A stretch of 64,000 nt of DNA, from the NCBI GenBank assembly GCA_045597125.1, contig JAZODR010000004.1, forward strand, positions 38,364-102,363, written 5' to 3'. Within the stretch, counting starts at the first letter, position 1. Every line of letters starts with the position of its first letter. Origin of the DNA: RGIG5579 sp045597125 (GTDB taxonomy: Bacteria; Bacillota; Clostridia; Oscillospirales; SIG627). The notes beneath the pieces were generated by a model. It had not been told where the DNA came from. It ran no database searches and worked only from the letters and a program-made list of their open reading frames with translations. The position numbers were made by a program, and so were the translations under genes. Positions 25,325 through 33,666 of the stretch are shown piece by piece.

Positions 25325-26319
25325 AGGTTTTCCTCGCTTTCATAGGGGGCAAGGCTCTTTTTTGCAAGGTCGCAGAATTCTTTTTGCACCCACTTGGGAG
25401 AAAGAATTTTTACGTCCCCGCCAAAGCCCATTAAAAAGGAATAAAAGACGGGGCTGACCATCAGGCGGTGGGAAGAAATGAAGCCCCCGTCGGCTTTGCG
25501 TACCGTTTGCTCTTTCCCGAAGCGGTCGTAAAAGACGCCGCTGAGATTTTCATTCCACCATAGGGTCACCCGCTCTTCTTGCCCTCCGTACATACCGAAG
25601 GTGCGATTTTCATAATCGGCGGGAGACACATCCTCCAAAAGCTCCTTTCCCTGACGCAAACAATCCAGTTTTTCAATGGAGAGCATTTTATCCACACGGA
25701 AATGGCGCTTTTCGCCGCTTTGCTCCTCTACGGCAATCAGGTAATAATTCTCGTTGTCCCAGATGAGAAAATAGGGGGAAACTACGTAGTAATCGCCGTC
25801 TCGGCGCAGGTGTTTTTCTCCTTCGGGAGACCATTCAAAATAGCGAAAACGGATTTTACAGTTGGTTTCAAGGGCGCTTCCGATGGCATCTACATTGCGG
25901 TAGATGCTTTCATTCATCGTTTTGATTCTTCCTGCAACGGATACGGTATGGCTTAAAGCACAGGATTGATGGCGAGAGGCTAGGGAACGTAGCTTTTTAA
26001 TCAGCTCCTCGCTTTTTTTACGGGTCAGAAAGCGGGAGGATTGGACTGCATCTACCAGCATACGGACCTCGGGAAGCTGAAAGGTTCTTTCACCTAAAAA
26101 GTAGCCACCTCCTCTTCCGCGAAGGGTGACGATATCCAGTCCGAACAGGCTTAGTTCTTCCAAATCTGAATAAATGCTTTTGCGCTCGGCTTCAATGCCT
26201 GCGCGGGAAAGGTAGGAGAGAATGTCTGACATGGTAGCGGGATGCTCCTGGTCCGTTTCCTCCAGAAAGAATTTTGCCAAGTATAGAATTTTTTGTTTTT
26301 GTCGGGATGATTTGGGCAT
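25321..26319 (-). CDS. WYL-domain transcriptional regulator
   Basis: 332 residues. N-terminal HTH_11-type winged helix (about 1-75; SRQKQKILYLAKFFLEET, then AERKSIYSDLEELSLFG) is followed by a WYL domain (about 140-230; YYVVSPYFLIWDNENYYLIA and RHFRVDKM) and a WCX-type C-terminal extension. WYL domains bind nucleic-acid or small ligands and commonly control adjacent genes. The start at 26319 is set by AGGAGGGAT upstream. The gene is translationally coupled to the cohesin protein downstream, and an inverted repeat overlaps its promoter, so autoregulation is likely. Confidence 0.88.
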   Translation of the reverse strand: MPKSSRQKQKILYLAKFFLEETDQEHPATMSDILSYLSRAGIEAERKSIYSDLEELSLFGLDIVTLRGRGGGYFLGERTFQLPEVRMLVDAVQSSRFLTRKKSEELIKKLRSLASRHQSCALSHTVSVAGRIKTMNESIYRNVDAIGSALETNCKIRFRYFEWSPEGEKHLRRDGDYYVVSPYFLIWDNENYYLIAVEEQSGEKRHFRVDKMLSIEKLDCLRQGKELLEDVSPADYENRTFGMYGGQEERVTLWWNENLSGVFYDRFGKEQTVRKADGGFISSHRLMVSPVFYSFLMGFGGDVKILSPKWVQKEFCDLAKKSLAPYESEENL

Positions 26320-26341
26320 AATATCCCTCCTTTTTGAGATA

Positions 26342-26370
26342 ATTGTACCATAAATCGTACAATATTTCAA
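26342..26370 (-). promoter_or_regulatory. Promoter of the WYL-cohesin operon with an inverted-repeat operator candidate
   Basis: Minus strand TTGAAA (26370-26365), 17-nt spacer, TACAAT (26347-26342). A perfect inverted repeat ATTGTAC-N8-GTACAAT (26342-26363) covers the -10 and spacer, a good position for a repressor site. Confidence 0.65.
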
Positions 26371-26392
26371 GAGGAAAATTTTTTTCTGTGAC

Positions 26393-26421
26393 TTGAAGAA
26401 AGAAAAAAACTGTGGTAGAAT
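26393..26421 (+). promoter_or_regulatory. Promoter of the 2-hydroxyacid dehydrogenase gene
   Basis: TTGAAG (26393-26398), 17-nt spacer, TAGAAT (26416-26421); divergent from the WYL promoter. Confidence 0.65.
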
Positions 26422-26443
26422 AGAGAAAAGGAGGGTGAAAGCA

Positions 26444-27403
26444 ATGAAGATTTGCGCATGTGAATGGAAAAGTGTTTGCGGCGACGATCTTTCCTTTGAA
26501 GAAATCGAACAACTGGGCGAGGTTTCTTACTACGGAAAGCCTTCTGAAAAGGAGCTTCCTTCTTTGATTGGAGATAGCGAGGTTTTGCTTTGCAGTAAGG
26601 TTTTGGTGACAGAGGAGATTTTGGATGCTTGTCCCAACCTGAAATATATCGGGGTGATGGCAACCGGTTATAACAATATTGATCTTGCCGCTTGTGGTGC
26701 GCGGGGCGTGACGGTGACCAATATTCCCGATTATTCCTCTGACGCGGTGGCGCAGATGACCTTAACCTTTATTCTGGCATTTGCTACAAGTTTTGGGGAT
26801 TATACTTCTTCTACGGCACGGGGAGATTGGCTTCGGTCGGAACTTTTTTGCTATTACCCGTATCCTTTGACGGAGCTTGGCGGTAAGACTTTGGGGCTTG
26901 TTGGAATGGGCAGTATCGGAGAAAAGGTGGCGCGTCTTGGAGAAACTTTTGGAATGAAGGTGATTTATCATACGCGAAGCAAAAAGGATTCTCCGCGGGA
27001 ATATGTTTCCTTGGAGGAGCTTTTTGCAAGAAGTGATTATGTTTCTCTGCACTTGCCTTTGTCTGCGGAAACGGAACATCTGATTTGCCGTGAGAATCTG
27101 GCGAAGATGAAAAAGAGCGCTTATCTGATTAATACTGCTCGAGGAGGTTTAGTGGATGAGGTGGCTTTGCGGGAGGCGCTGGACGGTGGCATAATTGCAG
27201 GCTTTGCGGGGGACGTTTTGACCGTAGAGCCGCAACAAGCGGATTGCCCTCTCATCGGAGCAAAAAATTGCATTCTGACTCCTCATATTGCCTGGGCCGC
27301 CAAGGAGACTCGTGCTCGGCTTGTGAAAATTTTGAGCGATAATCTTGCCGGCTATTTGCAAGGCAATGCGAAAAACGTAGTAAACCAAACTTTTATTCAG
27401 TAA
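26444..27403 (+). CDS. D-2-hydroxyacid dehydrogenase (glycerate/hydroxypyruvate dehydrogenase-like)
   Basis: 319 residues. It has the NAD-binding Rossmann motif GLVGMGSIG (about 152-160) and the catalytic set of the D-isomer-specific family: Arg in NTARGGLVDE, an acid in the following strand, and His in TPHIAWAA. The N-terminal substrate domain has MATGYNNIDL. The sequence is closest in pattern to clostridial glycerate dehydrogenases, which reduce hydroxypyruvate, but lactate or 2-ketoacid activity is not excluded. AAGGAGGG lies 8 nt before ATG 26444. The SPFH gene follows after 14 nt, probably in the same transcript. Confidence 0.88.
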   Translation: MKICACEWKSVCGDDLSFEEIEQLGEVSYYGKPSEKELPSLIGDSEVLLCSKVLVTEEILDACPNLKYIGVMATGYNNIDLAACGARGVTVTNIPDYSSDAVAQMTLTFILAFATSFGDYTSSTARGDWLRSELFCYYPYPLTELGGKTLGLVGMGSIGEKVARLGETFGMKVIYHTRSKKDSPREYVSLEELFARSDYVSLHLPLSAETEHLICRENLAKMKKSAYLINTARGGLVDEVALREALDGGIIAGFAGDVLTVEPQQADCPLIGAKNCILTPHIAWAAKETRARLVKILSDNLAGYLQGNAKNVVNQTFIQ

Positions 27404-27417
27404 AAAGGAGAATTATT

Positions 27418-28209
27418 ATGAACATCAAGAAAAAAGGTATAGGTATTGTTGTAGGTGTGATTGTTGTCGCTGCCATTGTGTTTGTTCTTGCCAATTGCTT
27501 TACCATTGTGCAGGCGGGCCATACAGGCGTGGTTCTGACCTTGGGCAAGGTGAGCGACAACGTTTTGCAGGAGGGCTTTCATTTGAAGGCGCCTTTTGTG
27601 CAGCAGGTGGCTCAGATTGACAATCGAATTTGCAAGTTGGAAGTGAATACCGAAGCATTTTCCAAGGACTTGCAGACCGTTTCTACCACTCTTGCTATCA
27701 ATTACCGTGTCGATACAAGTAAGAGCTACAGCATTTATAAAAACATTGGCAGAAATTATGAAGAAGTTTTGGTCACTCCCGCGGTCAATGAAGTACTGAA
27801 GGCGATTACCGCTCAATATACTGCCGAGGAGAGCGTTACCAACCGCGCCATTATTTCCGACGGTCTGATTACGGGGCTGAATGAAAAACTCAATGGGGAC
27901 GGACTTTACGTTACCGATGTGAATATTCTCAATTTTGATTTTTCTGAGGCCTTTATCAACGCCATTGAGGAAAAGCAAGTTGCTCAGCAGAAGCTTCTGA
28001 AGGCGGAAACCGAGAAGCAGACCGCCATTACCAATGCTCAGGCAGAGGCGGAGACCATTCGCATTAAGGCTCAGGCAGAGGCAGAGGCCAATAAGATTGT
28101 CAGTGAGTCTTTGAATGAATATGTTATTGAAAACAAGAAGATCGAGAAATGGGATGGCAAACTTCCTCAGGTGCAGGGAGATGCAGATCCTTTGGTAACC
28201 ATCAACTGA
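27418..28209 (+). CDS. SPFH/Band 7 (prohibitin-like) membrane protein
   Basis: 263 residues. One N-terminal membrane helix (about 8-28) is followed by the SPFH domain (about 30-190; TGVVLTLGKVSDNVLQEGFH) and an Ala/Glu/Lys coiled-coil (AETEKQTAITNAQAEAETI) at about 195-235. Such proteins form large rings at the membrane and often control membrane proteases or domains. There is no adjacent NfeD or protease gene. Possibly co-transcribed with the dehydrogenase upstream. Confidence 0.9.
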   Translation: MNIKKKGIGIVVGVIVVAAIVFVLANCFTIVQAGHTGVVLTLGKVSDNVLQEGFHLKAPFVQQVAQIDNRICKLEVNTEAFSKDLQTVSTTLAINYRVDTSKSYSIYKNIGRNYEEVLVTPAVNEVLKAITAQYTAEESVTNRAIISDGLITGLNEKLNGDGLYVTDVNILNFDFSEAFINAIEEKQVAQQKLLKAETEKQTAITNAQAEAETIRIKAQAEAEANKIVSESLNEYVIENKKIEKWDGKLPQVQGDADPLVTIN

Positions 28210-28276
28210 TCTGAATTTGAAAATGGGAATAAAAACCTTCAAGGAATGGAATACTACGAAAAAAGGAGGTTTTTAT

Positions 28277-28711
28277 ATGATTGAACAAGATACGATTCGT
28301 CTTCTGAGGGAATGCGATGCTGGTGTGCAGATGGGTATTGAATCCATTGATGATGTGCGTGACTCGGTGCGAAATTCCGATTTGAAAGAGATTTTGGTGA
28401 ATTGCAAAAAGGAGCACGAGCAGCTTTGCAGGGAAATTGAAGATGCCTTGGACCGATTTGGGGATGAGGGAAAGGATCCGAATCCGATTGCTGAGGGGAT
28501 GAGTAAATTAAAGACCGAATGGAAACTGCGGATGAAGGATTCGGATAGTACGGTGGCAGATCTGATGCTGGATGGCTGTAATATGGGAGTAAAATCTCTC
28601 AGCCGATATTTGAATCAATACAAGGCGGCGGATGAGAATGCCAAGGATATTACCAAGCGGTTGATTTCTTTAGAGGAACGATTGGGTAAGGATTTGCGCC
28701 CATATTTGTAA
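28277..28711 (+). CDS. Four-helix-bundle (ferritin-like/DUF2383-type) protein
   Basis: 144 residues, almost entirely helical with heptad-like spacing, starting MIEQDTIRLLRECDAGVQMG. The motifs DEGKDPNPIAEGMSKLK and DGCNMGVKSLSRYLNQYKAA are of a small family common in Clostridia and resemble DUF2383 ferritin-like bundles. I see no full diiron EXXH pair set, so metal binding is uncertain and no function is claimed. AAGGAGG sits 7 nt before ATG 28277; an upstream in-frame ATG at 28217 lacks a ribosome site. Confidence 0.75.
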   Translation: MIEQDTIRLLRECDAGVQMGIESIDDVRDSVRNSDLKEILVNCKKEHEQLCREIEDALDRFGDEGKDPNPIAEGMSKLKTEWKLRMKDSDSTVADLMLDGCNMGVKSLSRYLNQYKAADENAKDITKRLISLEERLGKDLRPYL

Positions 28712-28726
28712 AAAATAAAATCGCTC

Positions 28727-28755
28727 TTGAAAGGAATGAGGAAATGTTGTATAAT
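28727..28755 (+). promoter_or_regulatory. Promoter of alr
   Basis: TTGAAA (28727-28732), 17-nt spacer, TATAAT (28750-28755). Confidence 0.75.
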
Positions 28756-28801
28756 GAAAAAAACAACATTTCCCCATTCTGTTTGTTTAAGGAGATTTTT
28801 T

Positions 28802-29935
28802 ATGTCCTCATTCTTTTCCTCGGAGATTCGTTTCCGCGCTTGTGCCGAGATTCGCACGGAGGCGATTCTGCATAATTTTGACGCCCTTGCCAATCTTCTG
28901 CCTCCCGAGGTGAAGAAGATGGCGGTGGTTAAGGCAGATGCCTATGGCCATGGAGCTGTTCCCGTTGCGAAAGCACTGGAAGACAGGGCGGATTATTTTG
29001 GCGTTGCTTGCTTGCAGGAGGCACGGGAGTTAAGGAAAGCGGGAATTACAAAGCCCATTTTGATTTTATCCTATACTTCGCCCGCTTTGTACGGGGAGTT
29101 GGTAGAACTGGAGCTGACAGATACTCTTTTCAATGTGGAGGAGGCCCAGGCACTTTCCGCCGTGGCTCTTTCTCTTGGGAAAAAAGTGAAGGTGCATCTT
29201 GCTGTGGATACGGGAATGGGGCGTATCGGCATTACTCCCGACGAGAGGGGAGCCCGGCTTGCTGCGAAGATTGCGGCAATGGAAGGCTTAGATTTGGAAG
29301 GGGTTTTCAGCCACTATGCCTGTGCGGATGCCCGGACTCTTGATTCTGCGCTGGAGCAGGAAAAACGCTTTGATTATTTTTTATCTCTTTTGGAGAAAAA
29401 GGGGATTTGTCCCTCTTTGCGGCACATTTGCAACAGTGCGGGAAGCTTGAGGATGGAGCATAAATACGATTTATGCCGACTTGGTATTACTCTTTACGGC
29501 TATGCGCCCGATGGCGAAATGGAGATGCCCGTTTCTTTGGAACATGCAATGACAGTAAAAAGCGCGGTGCTTCATGTAAAGGATGTGGAAGCGGGAACGC
29601 CCATCGGTTACGGACATACGTATATTGCACCCACCCGACGGCGCATTGCTACTCTTGGCATCGGATACGCGGATGGTTACAACCGATGTATTTCCGAGGA
29701 GGGCTATGTTCTGCTTTACGGAAAGCGGGCGCCTATTGTGGGACGGATTTGTATGGATCAGATGATGGTAGATGTGAGCGATATTCCCGAGGTGAAGGTT
29801 GGCGATTTTGCCGTGATCTTGGGTAAAAGCGGAACGGAAGAAATTTCCGCAGATCTTTTTGGGAAATGGGCAAATTCCTTCTCTTACGAGGTTTTGTGTA
29901 CCTTCTTGCCCCGTGTAGAAAGAATATACGAATAA
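28802..29935 (+). CDS. alr: Alanine racemase
   Basis: 377 residues. The PLP lysine lies in MAVVKADAYGHGAVPVAKAL (about residue 44). The catalytic-tyrosine region GIGYADGYNR and the conserved RICMDQMMVDVSD stretch are present, as are the AVDTGMGRIG and HICNSAGSLR segments of the PLP barrel. It supplies D-alanine for peptidoglycan, and in sporeformers also germination control. The ATG at 28802 is chosen for AAGGAG 7 nt upstream; earlier in-frame ATGs lie at or near the promoter -10. Confidence 0.96.
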   Translation: MSSFFSSEIRFRACAEIRTEAILHNFDALANLLPPEVKKMAVVKADAYGHGAVPVAKALEDRADYFGVACLQEARELRKAGITKPILILSYTSPALYGELVELELTDTLFNVEEAQALSAVALSLGKKVKVHLAVDTGMGRIGITPDERGARLAAKIAAMEGLDLEGVFSHYACADARTLDSALEQEKRFDYFLSLLEKKGICPSLRHICNSAGSLRMEHKYDLCRLGITLYGYAPDGEMEMPVSLEHAMTVKSAVLHVKDVEAGTPIGYGHTYIAPTRRRIATLGIGYADGYNRCISEEGYVLLYGKRAPIVGRICMDQMMVDVSDIPEVKVGDFAVILGKSGTEEISADLFGKWANSFSYEVLCTFLPRVERIYE

Positions 29936-29937
29936 AA

Positions 29938-29972
29938 AGCGACGGAAGCATTAGCTTCCGTCATTTTTTTTG
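29938..29972. terminator. Bidirectional terminator after alr, overlapping the end of the convergent gene
   Basis: GACGGAAGC-ATTA-GCTTCCGTC followed by ATTTTTTTT on the plus strand; the minus side has CTTTTTATT. The last codons and the TAA of the minus-strand membrane gene (ends 29951) form one arm of the hairpin. Confidence 0.88.
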
Positions 29973-31138
29973 CATAGCAAAAGAATCGTGAAAAGAGCCC
30001 ACAGGCAAATTCCCATCCATGGAGCGAAGGGGCGTATGGCGTGTGCGGATAGATCGGGAAAAATACATTCTGCCAAATCACCAAGGTAAACGAAGAAACG
30101 GAGCTTTGGGACATACGGTGCTCCGCTTTGTAAATAAAAACGAAGTAAGGGTAGGAATGAAACGTATTTCCAAATTTTTGGATTGCTTTTGTTAAAGACA
30201 AAAAGAATTAAGGGGAATGAACCCAGAACGCGACAAAGGGATCTGAGAAACAGAGCGGGGAAAAAAGGGAGCGAACCGCCCCATTGTAAAAATTCGGGTT
30301 CTACTGTACCGGGGGCAAAAAACAAAGTGGTGAGAAATAAAACGGTGGAGCAAAGAAGCACCGTTCCCATAAGAGGCACTATGAAAAGCAGAATGCTTTT
30401 TTCCCCCGTGCCTGCTACCGCCAAAAGGAGTATGGTCAGAAAGCAGCATACGCCCCGTTCTATGGTTCGTAGGGTTTGTTTGTTGGCGGGAACGGGATTG
30501 AAGCTCCTGTGAAGGAGTTTTTGTTCTTTTTGTTTTAAAAGGCTTTGAAACAGTGCTTTGTCTGATTCGGATAAATTTTCCTCTGAAGCGAAAAAGAGGT
30601 CTTTTCCCGATGAAAGACTTTCTTCTAAACGTTCAATATCGTATAGAATGGCATTTCTGCCCGCTGACTCCGGGATATTTTCGGCAAAGAGAAGACGGGC
30701 ATCAAGGTCAGGAAGACAGGGGTCTTTTTTGCAGAATTCATATAGTCCTTCTTTATCTCGCTCGGTTAAAATTCGCTCCAATTCCTGCAAGGCTTTCTCA
30801 TCTTTTCCCGAAACTGCAAGTTCTGCGCGGAGAGAAAGCGCCTCTTGTGCAAAATAAGAGGACCAAGGAGAAAGCCGGAATTTTAATGCACCTTCATAAA
30901 AGGCCTTTTCTTGTAAATAAATGGGTTTGAAATCATCGTCACATTTTGCAAGGCGCTTTTCAACTGCAGTAAGTGCTTCCTCAATCGCATTTTTTTCTTC
31001 TTGGAAGGATGGTTCATTGTAAATTTTTTCGGGGGTATAGAGCAGTCCCGAAAGGGCGCTAAAGAGCATAATCAAAGTCAAAAACAGGTAAAACCGCTTC
31101 GTCTTTAGCAGGGGAAAGGAAAAAAAGAGCTGTTTCAT
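29951..31138 (-). CDS. Polytopic membrane protein of unknown function
   Basis: 395 residues. One N-terminal membrane helix (about 15-33) is followed by ~180 residues of charged helical sequence that should be outside, then four to six hydrophobic segments (about 225-395) and a KKNDGS tail. The layout of one helix, a large external domain and a helix bundle resembles ABC-2-type permease subunits, but no ATPase is adjacent and no motif settles it. Its start overlaps the xth stop by 4 nt, so it is expressed with the DNA-repair enzyme. Confidence 0.6.
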   Translation of the reverse strand: MKQLFFSFPLLKTKRFYLFLTLIMLFSALSGLLYTPEKIYNEPSFQEEKNAIEEALTAVEKRLAKCDDDFKPIYLQEKAFYEGALKFRLSPWSSYFAQEALSLRAELAVSGKDEKALQELERILTERDKEGLYEFCKKDPCLPDLDARLLFAENIPESAGRNAILYDIERLEESLSSGKDLFFASEENLSESDKALFQSLLKQKEQKLLHRSFNPVPANKQTLRTIERGVCCFLTILLLAVAGTGEKSILLFIVPLMGTVLLCSTVLFLTTLFFAPGTVEPEFLQWGGSLPFFPALFLRSLCRVLGSFPLILFVFNKSNPKIWKYVSFLPLLRFYLQSGAPYVPKLRFFVYLGDLAECIFPDLSAHAIRPFAPWMGICLWALFTILLLCKKNDGS

Positions 31139-31893
31139 AGAGTTTTATTCAGAATCAGTTCTACGGGGCAATGGTCGCTACCTGTAATTTCGGAATGTAT
31201 GTTGCTTTCTGCAATGGCATCGTTTAAATCGCGGGATACCACGAAATAGTCGATTCTCCAGCCTACGTTTCTTTCTCTTGCTTTCATACGGTAGCTCCAC
31301 CAGGAATAGGCATTTTCCTTGGTTGGGTACAGATAGCGGAAACTGTCGGTAAAGCCCGCCTTCAGAAGGAGGGTGAATTTTTCTCGTTCCTCATAGGAAA
31401 AGCCGGGATTTCCGATATTTGCCTTTGGATTTTTCAGGTCGATTTCTTCGTGGGCAACGTTCAGATCTCCGCAGAGAATGACGCTTTTGGTTTGAGCAAG
31501 ACGGGAAAGATAGACGCGTAGGTCATCCTCGTACTTCATCCGGTAGTCCAGGCGTTTCAGCTCGGCTTGGGCATTGGGAGTATAGGAATTGACCAGATAA
31601 AAGGAGTCGAACTCTAAGGTGATGAGCCGTCCCTCATCGCTGTATTTGCCGTCGATGCCGTACTGCACGGAAAGAGGCTGGTGCTTGGAGAAGATGACCG
31701 TGCCGGAGTAGCCTTTTTTCTCGGCACTGCTCCAGAACTGGCGGTAGCCGGGCGTAAGAATCTCTGCTTGGCCTTCTTGCATTTTGCTTTCTTGAATGCA
31801 GAAAAAGTCAGCATTTGCCTGATTGAAAAAATCCAAAAAACCTTTTCCCAAACAGGCACGCAGACCGTTTACGTTCCAAGAGATTAGTTTCAT
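31135..31893 (-). CDS. xth: Exodeoxyribonuclease III / AP endonuclease
   Basis: 252 residues, typical ExoA/Xth length. Catalytic motifs of the EEP fold are present: MKLISWNVNGLRA, QESKMQ (metal-binding Glu), the Tyr region VNSYTPNAQ, GDLNVAHEEIDL (Asp/Asn) and the terminal GSDHCPVEL (Asp-His). It cleaves DNA at abasic sites and degrades 3' ends. ATG 31893 has AAGGAG upstream; the frame stays open further 5' but without homology. Confidence 0.95.
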   Translation of the reverse strand: MKLISWNVNGLRACLGKGFLDFFNQANADFFCIQESKMQEGQAEILTPGYRQFWSSAEKKGYSGTVIFSKHQPLSVQYGIDGKYSDEGRLITLEFDSFYLVNSYTPNAQAELKRLDYRMKYEDDLRVYLSRLAQTKSVILCGDLNVAHEEIDLKNPKANIGNPGFSYEEREKFTLLLKAGFTDSFRYLYPTKENAYSWWSYRMKARERNVGWRIDYFVVSRDLNDAIAESNIHSEITGSDHCPVELILNKTL

Positions 31894-31929
31894 TTTTTGC
31901 CACTCCTTTTTTACATCTTGTTCTTTTGT

Positions 31930-31958
31930 ATTATAGCGCTCACAGCTGAAAAAGTCAA
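31930..31958 (-). promoter_or_regulatory. Promoter of xth
   Basis: Minus strand TTGACT (31958-31953), 17-nt spacer, TATAAT (31935-31930). Confidence 0.75.
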
Positions 31959-32039
31959 TGAAAGGGCGCCCGAAAATGACAAAATCCGCCGTAAGGGCGG
32001 GGGTACAATGGTGCAAAGACAAGGAAAGGAACAAGGACG

Positions 32040-32351
32040 ATGAAATTGATTACAGCGGAAAAAGACGGTGACCTTGTGGTGCGTATTACAGGGGACATCG
32101 ACCACCATAGTGCGCCGGGGATTCGGGAGGAAATCGACCGATTGCTGGAAGAAAAAAAGCCGACGGGTCTTCTGATGGATCTTGGAGGGACGGATTTTAT
32201 GGATTCCTCGGGTTTGGGGCTGATTTTGGGGCGCAAGAGAAAAACGGATGAAATGGGGATCTCCTTGATCCTTATCAATCCTACCGAGGGATGCAGAAAA
32301 ATCCTGCGTCTTGCGGGAATGGAAAATAAAATCGAAATGAAATTTGTGTGA
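32040..32351 (+). CDS. spoIIAA: Anti-sigma F factor antagonist SpoIIAA
   Basis: 103 residues, a complete STAS domain. The phosphorylatable serine sits in DFMDSSGLGLILGR (Ser58 region). Unphosphorylated SpoIIAA strips SpoIIAB from sigma F in the forespore. It is the first gene of the canonical spoIIA operon, with spoIIAB 10 nt downstream. GGAAAGGAACAAGGA precedes the start. I find no convincing sigma-H or sigma-A promoter in the 80 nt before it. Confidence 0.93.
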   Translation: MKLITAEKDGDLVVRITGDIDHHSAPGIREEIDRLLEEKKPTGLLMDLGGTDFMDSSGLGLILGRKRKTDEMGISLILINPTEGCRKILRLAGMENKIEMKFV

Positions 32352-32361
32352 GGAAACGGAT

Positions 32362-32793
32362 ATGAAAGAGATGATTAATTTTGCTCGCGTACGCTTTCCT
32401 GCCGTCGGTGAAAATGAAGGCTTTGCCCGCACTTTGACTGCAGGTTTTTTGATGCATTTGCAGGTGACTCCTTCTCAGCTTGCGGATATTAAAACCGTGG
32501 TCAGCGAAGCGGTGACGAACGCCATTGTTCACGGATACCGCGGAGAGGATGGGAGAAAATGCGCAGTAATGCTGGAGCTTTGCTATTATAAAGACAGAAC
32601 TTTGCTCATTCGTGTGACGGATCGCGGTCGGGGTATTGAGGATGTGGAAAAAGCCATGGAGCCGTTTTTCACTACCGATCGTGAAGGGGAGCGCAGCGGA
32701 ATGGGTCTTCCTATTATCCGTGCCTTTTGTGACAGTATTCGGGTGGTTAGCCGTCCCGGCTTTACCCGTTTGACCATGAAGAAAAAGATCTGA
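32362..32793 (+). CDS. spoIIAB: Anti-sigma F factor / SpoIIAA kinase SpoIIAB
   Basis: 143 residues of the GHKL ATPase fold: N box SEAVTNAIVHGYRG, G1 box VTDRGRGIED and G2 region ERSGMGLPI. It binds and inhibits sigma F and phosphorylates SpoIIAA. ATG 32362 is chosen with GAGGAAA upstream. The stop codon overlaps the sigF start by one base (TGATG), so the two are coupled. Confidence 0.95.
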   Translation: MKEMINFARVRFPAVGENEGFARTLTAGFLMHLQVTPSQLADIKTVVSEAVTNAIVHGYRGEDGRKCAVMLELCYYKDRTLLIRVTDRGRGIEDVEKAMEPFFTTDREGERSGMGLPIIRAFCDSIRVVSRPGFTRLTMKKKI

Positions 32794-33512
32794 TGTCTGA
32801 TTACATATCTGACCCCGAAACCCTTCTTGCCGCTCAAAGCGGGGATGCTCAAGCAATGGAGCGGGTGGTTTCCTCTAATTTAGGATTGGTGAAAAGTATT
32901 GCCTTGCGGTTTTCGGGACGCGGTGTTGAAACGGAAGATCTGATTCAGATTGGTACTCTGGGAATGATCAAGGCGATTCGCGGATTTCGACCGGAAAAGG
33001 AGTGCAAATTTACTACCTACGCCGTACCGCTTATTATGGGAGAAATCAAGCGCTTTCTCCGTGACGATGGCTGGATTAAAATTGGGCGGGAGACTCGCAC
33101 TAACGGGGCAAAAATCTTTCGTTTTACGGAGGAATATGAAAAAAAAGAGGGGAAAAGCCCTACCATGGAAACCATTTGTGCCGCTTTGGAGCTTCCCGAA
33201 GAAAAGGTGGTCTTGGCTTTGGAGGCTGCCCGTCCTGCACTTTCCCTTTATGCTGAGGATGAAAACACCGGTTTTTCTCCCGAAAAAGTGGTGGGGGAGG
33301 ACAATATTGAAAAAATTACCACGACGCTTGCCTTACGGGAGGCGGTGGCGGCGTTGCCACAGGGAGAGAGAAAATTAATATCATTGCGCTATTTTCATAA
33401 TCTGACCCAAGAGCAGACAGCCCGCCTTTTGGGGATGTCTCAAGTCAAGGTTTCCCGCGAAGAAAAGCGAATTTTGAAAAAAATGCGGGAAGAATTTTTC
33501 TCTGCATCGTGA
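32793..33512 (+). CDS. sigF: Forespore sigma factor F
   Basis: 239 residues with sigma-70 regions 2 (GRGVETEDLIQIGTLGMIKA, FTTYAVPLIMGEIKRFLRDD), 3 and 4 (LISLRYFHNLTQEQTARLLG, VKVSREEKRILKKMR). Its position as third gene of spoIIAA-spoIIAB-sigF identifies it as sigma F rather than sigma B or G. It switches on early forespore transcription. This is the best evidence that the organism makes endospores. Confidence 0.95.
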   Translation: MSDYISDPETLLAAQSGDAQAMERVVSSNLGLVKSIALRFSGRGVETEDLIQIGTLGMIKAIRGFRPEKECKFTTYAVPLIMGEIKRFLRDDGWIKIGRETRTNGAKIFRFTEEYEKKEGKSPTMETICAALELPEEKVVLALEAARPALSLYAEDENTGFSPEKVVGEDNIEKITTTLALREAVAALPQGERKLISLRYFHNLTQEQTARLLGMSQVKVSREEKRILKKMREEFFSAS

Positions 33513-33537
33513 AATTGAAGTTTTTTTGCAAATTTAC

Positions 33538-33566
33538 TTGACATTTTTTTGAAAAAAAACTATAAT
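33538..33566 (+). promoter_or_regulatory. Promoter of the aromatic amino-acid operon
   Basis: TTGACA (33538-33543), 17-nt spacer, TATAAT (33561-33566). The predicted mRNA start near 33573 lies only a few bases before the leader-peptide ribosome site. Confidence 0.85.
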
Positions 33567-33594
33567 GAAAAAAATTTTGAAAGGAGAAGGCGGT

Positions 33595-33666
33595 ATGACT
33601 CAGTTTTTGTATTCCACCCGATTTTATTATTTTACTGCAGCGGACTGCCTGTGCTCCGAAAAGTAA
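33595..33666 (+). CDS. Phe/Tyr-rich leader peptide of the aromatic operon
   Basis: A 23-codon reading frame with AAGGAG 8 nt upstream of its ATG. It begins MTQFLYSTRFYYFTAAD and has aromatic residues at 4, 6, 10, 11, 12 and 13: three Phe, three Tyr, with an F-Y-Y-F run. It lies directly after a strong promoter and before a hairpin-T-tract, upstream of genes for Phe and Tyr synthesis. This is the layout of an attenuation leader: ribosome stalling at scarce Phe or Tyr codons would prevent terminator formation. It is too short for function as a protein. Confidence 0.8.
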   Translation: MTQFLYSTRFYYFTAADCLCSEK

